From Galdieria sulphuraria (taxonomy: Eukaryota; Rhodophyta; Bangiophyceae; Galdieriales; Galdieriaceae): a stretch of 64,000 bases of DNA. The notes under the pieces were generated by a model. The model did not search any database. It worked only from the letters and a program-made list of their open reading frames with translations, and was not told the DNA's origin. The DNA lies in NCBI RefSeq assembly GCF_000341285.1, contig NW_005178435.1, positions 85,691 through 149,690 on the forward strand, in the 5' to 3' direction. A program made the translations under genes and the position numbers. This document shows positions 56,066-64,000 of the stretch, piece after piece. Numbering within the stretch: the first letter of the stretch is position 1; each line of letters opens with the position of its first letter.

Positions 56066-57111
56066 TTAATACCAAACTGGTGATGCTTTTGGACCACTAG
56101 GCGAACTTGGTCCACTAGGAGCACCTGGAGAGGAAGGTCCACTAGGCGAACTAGGTCCACTAGGAGGAGTAGGTCCACTAGGAGCACCTGGAGAGGAAGG
56201 TCCACTAGGCGAACTAGGTCCACTAGGAGGAGTAGGTCCACTAGGAGCACCTGGAGAGGAAGGTCCACTAGGCGAACTAGGTCCACTAGGAGCACCTGGA
56301 GAGGAAGGTCCACTTGGCGAACTAGGTCCACTAGGAGGAGTAGGTCCACTAGGAGCACCTGGAGAGGAAGGTCCACTTGGCGAACTTGGTCCACTAGGCG
56401 AACTTGGTCCACTAGGAGCACCTGGAGAGGAAGGTCCACTTGGCGAACTAGGTCCACTAGGAGGAGTAGGTCCACTAGGAGCACCTGGAGAGGAAGGTCC
56501 ACTTGGCGAACTTGGTCCACTAGGAGTAAGTCCACTAGGAGCACCTGGAGAGGAAGGTCCACTTGGCGAACTTGGTCCACTAGGAGTAGGTCCACTAGGA
56601 GGAGGACTTGGAGAGTGAGGAACAGTCGTCTGTGTCGAGACTGGTGTTGAAACTGGTGTCGAAACCAACGTCGAGACCAACCTAGAGCTGTTGCAAAGCA
56701 ATCGGAAGCCGGGGTATGCCGGAGGAACGGCGAGCGAACCACGTGCGACCCACTGCTACCTTCACTAAGAGAACTGACACACTGACTCGTATTTGAGTTG
56801 AGTAGCTACAATCAGTGGACTCACTCACGAGGCTATACTGGTAATTGCCTGCGTCACCACTGCTAGAGCCTTGTTGAGAAACACTTGATGTGATACCACT
56901 GGAAGAAGTGGATAAGCTTCCAGAGGCAGATCCAGACTCCTCATTCTGTTGACGTTGATATCTATGTTCTTTAAGTTGACAGGAAGTGTTGTTTTAGTTG
57001 TATTACTTACTTTTGATTATATTGTACTTTCAAGTTGAAAGGGGCCGCATTTGCTAAAACGATAATAGCTAGCACCAGTATAACACCAGTAGATAGTTTG
57101 GAACGCACCAT
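56066..57111 (-). CDS. Secreted Gly/Pro/Ser repeat protein (paralogue 2)
   Basis: Exons 57111-57011, 56961-56740 and 56687-56066 give 314 aa. The signal peptide (STGVILVLAIIVLANA) and the next 25 residues (APFNLKVQYNQKYQRQQNEES, then SASGS) parallel paralogue 1, including the first intron position after the N-terminal block. The C-terminal half is a 21-residue unit of the form SGPTPPSGPSSPSGPSSPGAP with variants. The second intron (56688-56739, GTTCGC donor) is my best join but not certain, because the Cys domain of paralogue 1 is missing here. Likely an extracellular structural protein. Confidence 0.6.
56078..56620 (-). repeat. GC-rich coding repeat, 63-nt units and shorter variants
   Basis: Plus-strand GGTCCACTAGGAGCACCTGGA words alternate with GGCGAAC(T/A)(T/A)GGTCCACTAGGAG. 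Units are multiples of 3 and near-identical, indicating recent expansion. Confidence 0.85.
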
Positions 57112-57809
57112 GGTTTTTATCTCAAACAGTTGAAAATGAGGATGATGGAGAGTGCATTCTTTTTAAACCAGTTTTCCTCGAATTACGTGTTGCCTGCTTA
57201 CTAGTAGAATAGGGTGCCATGTTGTCAATCGACACATCGGCAATTGGCAGGACCACACGCTGGCATGACACGTTGATGATTGCTCCCGATTGGTCAACAT
57301 ATACCATTCATTTTTGCTGTTTCACTTTCGAAACGACACGTAACTTCACGACCCGCTACATATGAATTTTTTAATTTTAATAAATAATTTCTGATTACTG
57401 AACTGCCTTTCTTAGTCGTAGCTACAAACTAAAATATTCTTAGAAATGCATTTCTCGATGATCTGTTCATTGCGGTACCTTCTTATTGTCTTTTAGACTT
57501 GAAGCAGTACGTTGTATTTCGTTGAGGCTGTTGTTTTTAGTCTCTTCTCTTTTGGCGTCGGATCTTTTCACGACAACATCTTCTTTGTCACAATCCTCTT
57601 CGCTAGGACGCTATTTTGAGTTTCATGGTCGAGATGAGAAACAAATTGTGCTCTGACTGTGTTGAAAAGCAAAAAGAATAAATGAATTGATATTCTATTC
57701 AAACGATAAATGAAAAAGTTGAGAATAATATTTCCATCCTTCTTTACTGATGTAAAAGCTGAACGAACAGCTTAAAAAAGAGTATAGTTCTAAAATGTGA
57801 TCCTCCTAT
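57112..57809. other. Spacer, promoter of paralogue 2
   Basis: Contains GTCAATCGACAC and GATTGGTCAAC (CCAAT-type boxes) within 200 bases of the start. The rest is AT-rich, and no coding or RNA gene is seen. Confidence 0.45.
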
Positions 57810-58951
57810 TTAAAACTTGAATAAATCCTCTTCTTCATATCCCATATCTATCAGTATGGAATGCATTGCCTTGTTCATAGGAGGTGGTCCACAACGCAAT
57901 ACCTAACAGGATGCTGAGCAGCCAACTCAACCATTGCAATTTCAACCAACCATTTTCTCTCCTCGTTGAGGCATTCCTATATGTTGCTCAATGTGTTCTC
58001 GAGTAACGAAACCTACTCCTTGTCTCCAGTTCTCCGGTGGCTAGTTCAACTCTTTAGATGAACAGAATGGCACTCTAGAGTTCGCTTACCTGATTCAAAA
58101 CAAAAAATACTCGAAATCGAGAATGATTTTTGGCAAACGATTCCAACTCGTCTTTCAAAAGAATATCATCGATCGTGACGTTGGCAAAAATGAGACGAAT
58201 CACAGTTGTTTCTTGTGGGTCGCTTAAAATAGCTTGAATCAACTATACAGCTTGTGAGAAGAGACTGCATTAAGTTTGCCAGTTACCTGATACATCGGAG
58301 TTATCCCTGTGCCACCTGCAATCATACCGATACACTTTCTCATATTGCGAGAATAGGTAAACTTTCCTTTTGGCCCACGTACCCATAAACTATCACCGAG
58401 TTTTAAGGAATCGAGGTATCTCGACATGGTTCCATAAGGAGCTGGATACACCTTCGAGAGTAGTTGAGACTGTTTAAAAAATAAAAAGAATAGCGCTGTA
58501 CCTTGATGAGTAACTCGAAATATCCTTTGGTGTCTTTGGGCGAAATAGGGGTATACGGTCTCGATACTTCCTTATTATCCACCACAGCTTTTACGGAAAC
58601 GTGATTTCCCAAAGGCAAATTCAATATTGTCTCAGGATCAGCAAAAGCTAAACGAAACTTTCTGGTATTATGGGAAACAATAGTTTTGTCAACCAGAAGA
58701 AACTCTCTATACTCCACGGGATCCAGTGGCTCGTTGGTTCTCTTTCTCCTTTGGAATCCAATATAAGAAGCTGCACCAAGTAAAATACCTAACAGTAGTG
58801 AGAACACAATAGTGTTGGAACTGCTACCTAAAGACACAAGTTGTTTAATGCTGTCCATATATGGTTTAGGCGTTGCTATCAAATCTGAAATCCGCTCTCC
58901 AAGCTCGGTCATGCGTTCCTCATGCGCTGAGTCCACAGGACACTCTTCCAT
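57810..58951 (-). CDS. NADH-cytochrome b5 reductase
   Basis: Exons 58951-58502, 58451-58287, 58242-58090, 58040-57951 and 57902-57810; 316 aa. The FAD-binding [32 protein letters not shown], the NADH-binding [10 protein letters not shown] and the terminal CGPPPM are all present. A membrane anchor lies at about 50-66 ([19 protein letters not shown]). It passes electrons from NADH to cytochrome b5 for lipid desaturation and related reactions at the ER or mitochondrial outer membrane. Confidence 0.95.
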
Positions 58952-59303
58952 CACTAGAATGTAAACGGCTCACTTTTTCTTCCTATTAACTGGATGATAG
59001 AAACTATACGAAGGAACAATGATTTAAGAAAAGAATGTTACTTTCAATTTGCGTATATAATAACAGAAAAAACCGTTACTACTTGAATGATTGATTTTCA
59101 GCAATATTCAAACATTGTGAAAACTTTGCGTTTGTTCATCGAGTAAATTATAAAGGAAGAAGAAATGATATTTGTTCTCTCTCCGATACGCGAACAGTTG
59201 CACTCCTCATTTTTGTGCACGTTGAGCAAAGTAGGAAATGTTTGGTCACAACTAATGAAAATGACATTTCAATGCCAGTCGATTCTCATTTACACTAGGA
59301 TTT
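58952..59303. other. Spacer, no gene seen
   Basis: AT-rich stretch between the b5 reductase start and the 3' end of the sugar-porter remnant. Confidence 0.5.
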
Positions 59304-61030
59304 TCAACTTTGGATAACCTTTTCAAGGCAAAGCTTCAATGGTTGGTCTCCATAGAAAATGAAAACTTTATTCATGCAAATGAAAAGAAAACTCATTCCG
59401 TCTCTATAACGCAACTTGTTCTGTATCGCTACTTGATGGCAATGATGATGTAGTTTTGATGAGACTAGCAAACCATTTCTTCCTTCCTTTCCAGTTGACT
59501 CGAATGACGACTTGGAAACGATATTCTTTGTTTCTTCCAAAGTCAAACATGTGGTTTCTGGAGCAAGCAACCAAAATTAGAACCAGCCAAGGATTGTGAT
59601 ACCATCACAAAAGCCTATGCCTGGATTTGTCATACTTTCAAAATTCCTCAACATAACTTTGGTTGCAGTAAAAATGAAACTCATATTAGCTAATGTCGAC
59701 TTTAGATACAAGTCTGATCGATCTCCGAGTTGATAACCCAAGGATTAGGTCCTAAAGAAGAGCTCCAAAACAGTTGATAAAGCACAACTTCGACAGTGTA
59801 TACAGCTATTCTAGTAGTTAAACCAGAGGTTGAGAAATTCAATCCAACAATGATAATACTTGCGAGTGTTCCTAGTAACAACCCTAATGCAATAGTGGAA
59901 AAGAAAAAAGAACCTCCTCCTATCCTACTCAAATATAATGCATCTTGTGCTGAAACTCCAGCTTTCTCATAGATGGTAATGAGATAATACATCATTGCAA
60001 TGGCACCTGAAAATTGTTGAAAGACAAACATCATAATACCATGAATAGCTGCTTTTCGACGATGAGGAATAATAAAGAAATAAAACCAGATCATTTTACT
60101 TTTCGCTTGAGTGAATTCTTCTTCAACTACTACACTTTCCATTTTACAAAATTCCACCTTTTCTTCTGCAACATCGAATCCTCTTATATATTTCCAAGTA
60201 TCATAACTGGTCAATCTCTTCTTCTTGTGCATCATCCAACTTGGATTTTCTGATAAGAACAAGATATCTGTTCCAAGAATAGTAGAAAAAACGAAAGAGA
60301 AGAACCAAACATGAATGTGAAGAAAGGTTACACTGAAGACATAGCTAACCAACTCTCGAGGCCTCCTCCTCGTCATTTCTTTGCTGGACATTTGGAACTA
60401 TATGGAGGCACTGTTATGTATTCCATTCCAACTCTCAAACCTAATATTATTATTTTTGTTGCTATTCCTGTCATTACAATTCCAAAGGATGAAGCATTGG
60501 CTTCTAAAATAGCTCCAGCTATATACAATATACATGAAATAAATATGCTAAACCTTCTCCCTTCTAATTCATTGACAGGCATAGCACTAGAAATGATGAA
60601 TAAGTATGTATATACTAGAACAACAAAAAGCGACTTACCTTGGTGCACCATCCTATCTCCCAAGTGAAAAGCCACTTATCACTTAAGATTGTTCTAAAGT
60701 TTTTCAATTCATATCGACCTTTACATAGAGAAGTGCTCCACTAACGAGGTTCAAGTCTATTCGCACCAAAAGTCCACCAACGCTCGCAAATCCTACTAAG
60801 AACCAAAAATAAAGTATTAACCATTTTTAAAAGTACCCGACTTGGCTTTCAACCCAACATTCCGTGTTTATTTCCTCCAACTTTTGGATAGTTTCTTTCC
60901 ATTCTTCTTGTTCTTGCTCAGAAACTTGTTTCTTGTTTATACTTTCTTTTATCTCTAACACAATCTCAGAATCATTCCCTTCTTTCGATGTCTTGGTTTC
61001 ATCGTACATATCAATCAAGCTGCTGTCCAT
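59304..61030 (-). pseudogene. Decayed MFS sugar-porter gene
   Basis: Landmarks of a monosaccharide:H+ symporter occur in order but in broken frames: VSGALLY, VISGFSLG, LEGRRFS, FLSENPSW, FVFQQFSGAIAMMYY, NPWVINSEI and APETTCLTLEET. Stops lie in one frame at 60706-60704, 60685-60683 and 60655-60653, and again at 60375-60373, with further shifts downstream of 59702. Motif residues are also eroded (PESPRW is ENPSW, and the G-Y-D of the first helix is lost). Galdieria-type algae have large families of these carriers. I give no repaired protein. Confidence 0.8.
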
Positions 61031-61260
61031 ATTATTCTTCAGTAGTTCCCCATAGCTTGGGAGTAGCTATCCTTGAAAAGGAATCATGTTGTGTTATTAT
61101 TCATTGGACTTGCAGCAGAATTCTGGATATCTTTGAAAAGGACTGCAGTGAGATGATGACGTGGACAATGCGAATAATAGACATATTCAAATCATAAGTT
61201 GTTTGAAAACGCTCTTTTTACTTCCAACTATCTTATTCAAAACAATATAACAAAGCTTGT

Positions 61261-62481
61261 TTAAGCAGCTTTATAAGCCAACGCATTCACTTTGCAACGA
61301 TATAAAAATTGTTCTCTTGCTTTTTCTACGTTTTCAGCTTTACCTTTCCAAGTTTGTAAACAAGTGGCTTGGAGTGCACGACCATAACAAAATGTCAATT
61401 GCCAAGGTTGTTTGGTCATTTTCTATTTCACAACCAATATAGTCCACTATTCGAACCAAGAAATAATCCTAAACTTACCGCTTGTCTATGAATAGCTTCC
61501 AAATGAGTAGTAGCTTCTTGTTCTGTTTGACCTCCTGAAAGAAAAGCAATACCAGGAACCGAAGCAGGAACCGAATCCAACAAAGTATCCAAAGTATATT
61601 TGGCAACTGTGGAAGGATCAGGTTTGGACTTGGCACTCAATCCTGCTAATACCATATTGGGTTTGGCTACCACTCCTATATCGAATGATTTTCATTCCAA
61701 CGTGAATGGATAAGATTCCTTTCTTCTTACCTTGCAAGTATACTTGATGACGTTTCAGAGAAGAATATATTTCTTCCAATACCATTTTGGATACTTTGGC
61801 ACAAGTCTCAATGGTATAACTTCCTTCCAATAATACATCGCTTTCGATAATAGGAACCAATCCATATTGTTGGCAAATAGCTGCATAACATCCCACCAAC
61901 TCTGCATTGGTACTTATAGCTATGGCAGAAGGACTAATATCATCCACAATACGAAAAGCTGGTCTCCATTTGGTAAACTTGGCACCTTTTCTCTGATAAG
62001 AAGCACACTGGGTACTCAAACTATCCAATCCTAAAGTGATGGTCTCTTGTGTTGTGCCTGGCAAGATATCGAATCCTTGGTCCACAGTTATGCCTGGTAA
62101 TATTCCTTTTTCTAATAAAACATCCACAAAACGTTTACCAGTAGAGTCCTAATCAAAAGGAGTGTAAACAAAGGAATCCTGCTTCGTGTGCACAAATCAT
62201 AGAATACTTGCTTTTTGTTCAAAAGTTTCGCGATGGAGAATAGCAGCAGCTACATATTGTTCCAATCCATGGGTTCCATACAATAGTTCACGATAAGTCC
62301 TTCTCGTTTCTTCATTGTTGGCAACTCCTAGTTGTTGAAACTTGGACTCTAACAATTCGGGTGGTTCATCCGAAGCTAGGATACTAGAGATAGAATAAGA
62401 AAAAGGAATAATAGTTTTATAGGAAACTTACCCTTTTCCAGGTGTCACCATATAGTCGGCTATCTTCTTCAACTCGTCCAT
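61261..62481 (-). CDS. Class I fructose-bisphosphate aldolase
   Basis: Exons 62481-62432, 62383-62212, 62148-61731, 61675-61479 and 61422-61261; 332 aa. GILASDE, the [12 protein letters not shown] region, KFTKWRPAF, the Schiff-base Lys in [16 protein letters not shown] and FCYGRALQ are conserved. There is no transit peptide, so it is likely the cytosolic glycolytic/gluconeogenic enzyme. The intron at 62149-62211 begins GCAAGT (a GC-AG intron); no GT donor nearby keeps the frame. It is divergent from the epimerase gene. Confidence 0.95.
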
Positions 62482-62634
62482 CCTATTCAACCAAGAAAAT
62501 TCTTTCAAGATATTCTCACAAACAAGGAAATGCTTAGATCGTTGTCCCCGTCCAAGAGACAGAACAAGATAAGAAGAGAAGGAAGAAAGAAAGAGGAAGT
62601 GGTTTGTCTGGCTTTGTAAAATTTTTCGGTTTCA

Positions 62635-63592
62635 ATGAATCAACCTAAGAATAACCTTATAGGTATTCATGGATATAATCTAGTTGGTTGTTGGGATCGT
62701 ACACATTGTGAAAAAGCTCTCAAAGTGGCTTCCCAAATAGGCTATTCTCTAGTAGAAGTACCTGTTATTGATCCCCTATTTGATACTCAAGCGACCAAAG
62801 AACTGGCTAAGAAATATGGTTTACAGTTGTCCTGTTCTGTTGGATTATCGGAAGACACAGATATTAGTAGTTTGGATGAGTCTGTGAGGAAACAAGGAGA
62901 ACAAGTATTGATGACAGCAGTAGAAAGAGCACATACTATTGGCTCTTCTATCGTTTGTGGAGTTATATACAGCAAATTGGGAAAATATCATCGAGCTGCA
63001 ACTAGACAGAATGTGGAAAATAGTGTGGAGATATTGAGAAGGGTGGCACAAAAGGCTCAGTCTTGGGGAGTGCAACTAGGACTGGAAGTATGCAATAAAT
63101 ATGAAACCAATCTAATCAATACAGCTGGAGATGCCTTGAAAATGATCGAAGCCATTGGAATGCCCAATGTTGTAGTCCATCTGGATGCCTATCATATGAA
63201 TAGTAAGTATGAGACTGACTGGATAAGTTTAGATAATGGAAATCATTTTTCTAGTTGATGAAAATGATCCTATTGCAGCTATTTACAGTTGTCATAATCG
63301 TTTGGGATATTTTCATATTGGAGAATCTCATCGTGGCTATTTAGGAACTGGAAATATTTCATTGAGAAATATGTTTCGTGCATTAGCTCAAGTGGGATAT
63401 TCGGGTCCTTTGGTATTTGAATCTTTTTCTAATGCAATTGTGAGTCCTTTTGTCACAGAAGCATTGGCTATATGGCGTAATCAATGGGAAGATGGAGAAG
63501 AAGTAGCTAAACATGCTCTTGCCTTTGTACAATCCGAATGGTTTGCAGCACAGAAATCCAAAACCACACCACTTTTATCTTATCGGACTTGA
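62635..63592 (+). CDS. D-tagatose 3-epimerase-like sugar isomerase
   Basis: Exons 62635-63202 and 63255-63592; 301 aa, the normal family size. It is a TIM-barrel xylose-isomerase-like protein. The metal-binding residues are Glu in GLEVCNKYETN, Asp in VHLDAYHMN, His in YFHIGESHRG and Glu in VFESFS. Family enzymes epimerise free ketoses at C3 (tagatose, psicose/allulose, fructose). This would fit growth on unusual sugars. No targeting peptide. Confidence 0.9.
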
Positions 63593-63629
63593 AATTCTTC
63601 TTCAGTGTTGTGTTGTTTTATAAAGAAGA

Positions 63630-64000
63630 ATGAAAAGAAACTTTGTCATGCAGTCTTCGTTATTCTCCTTGTGTTTTCCTTGGTTATTACTTTCTTTGAG
63701 TATTCAGTGTTTGCTTATTCCAAGTTACAAAAGTACAGATATGGATGTTCATCGATATTGGAAAGCTTTGACTTATTCTTATCCTATTCAAAAGTGGTAT
63801 TCAGATACAACTTCTCAGTGGACTTTGGATTATCCTCCTTTGTTTGCTTGTTTGGAGGTATGTATGTAGGAGGACTTGAGATTGGCATAGAATAGCCCTT
63901 TGAGTTTCCATTCTTAGTGGTTTCTTGCACAACTCGTAGCTATTGTGGATAAGCACTTGGTGCAATTGGATCAGCTACAAATTACCACACTCGTTGATGT
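63630..64000 (+). CDS. ALG8: ALG8-type dolichyl-P-Glc glucosyltransferase (5' part)
   Basis: Exon 63630-63857, then from 63918 past the right edge. [40 protein letters not shown] matches ALG8 (STDFEVHRNW ... EWTLDYPPFFAWFE) better than ALG6. The N-terminal helix is a membrane segment. ALG8 adds the second glucose to the lipid-linked oligosaccharide, one step before ALG10 (8.3-10.0 kb). It starts 37 bp after the epimerase stop. Confidence 0.9.

Noticed and set aside
53713-56620. Regularly spaced direct repeats resembling a CRISPR array or satellite
   Set aside because: Units are multiples of three, have no unique spacers and lie in frame with a signal peptide in each gene; the organism is eukaryotic.
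56050-56742. Long minus-strand frame rich in Leu/Val/Asp over the Gly/Pro/Ser repeats
   Set aside because: It is a shadow frame of the repeat; the Pro/Ser/Gly frame connects to the signal-peptide exon.

Overview
The window is nuclear DNA of a compact-genome eukaryote, most likely a cyanidiophyte red alga of the Galdieria type. The evidence is the very dense gene spacing, the many introns of only about 41-75 nt (GT-AG, with a CTAAC/TTGAC-like branch point about 10 nt before the AG), AT-rich spacers, plastid-linked nuclear genes (LdpA-like Fe-S protein, cytochrome c6, thioredoxin f-like protein, a bacterial-type release factor 2) beside ordinary eukaryotic genes (TRAPPC5, WNK-like, HECT ligase, PP6 regulatory subunit, ALG8/ALG10), a decayed sugar porter, and a tRNA gene broken by ectopic introns as known from the relative Cyanidioschyzon. 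The species is inferred. All gene models were spliced by hand, and exon lists are given in each entry.

Layout. 1-13.7 kb: a large B-box zinc-finger gene running off the left edge, an MFS carrier, a secreted Tyr/Cys 14-residue-repeat protein, ALG10, organellar release factor 2 and an NT-C2 coiled-coil protein. 13.9-14.05 kb: a tRNA-Pro(AGG) gene with insertions in both the D loop and the T loop. 14-24 kb: LdpA-like protein, HAD phosphatase, NmrA-like protein, EF-hand protein kinase, DeSI-type peptidase, a Tim17-like membrane protein and thioredoxin. 24-33.4 kb: PP6 regulatory subunit (SAPS), LETM1, a twin CX9C protein and the tRNA-splicing endonuclease subunit SEN54. 33.5-40.8 kb: an extremely tight cluster (MATE, EMC7, TRAPPC5, FtsJ methyltransferase, TSR2, cytochrome c6, Mpv17, glyoxalase) in which neighbours lie 0-40 bp apart. 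40.9-52.8 kb: RCC1-HECT ligase, MFSD1-like carrier, WNK-like pseudokinase with ankyrin repeats, mitochondrial L7/L12, QCR8, an AT-rich gene desert, and cytosolic ribosomal proteins uS7 and eL28. 53.5-57.1 kb: two paralogous secreted proline-rich repeat proteins. 57.8-64 kb: cytochrome b5 reductase, a sugar-porter pseudogene, class I aldolase, a tagatose-3-epimerase-like enzyme and the start of ALG8.

The most unusual locus is the tRNA-Pro gene. Both internal RNA polymerase III promoter boxes are split by the insertions, while a good A box lies in the 5' leader and a B-box core lies inside the first intron. A subunit of the enzyme expected to remove such introns (SEN54) is encoded about 18 kb away. 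Next in interest are the three secreted repeat proteins, which may be lineage-specific wall or matrix proteins, and the zero-spacing TRAPPC5-EMC7 pair, which could be a dicistronic transcript.
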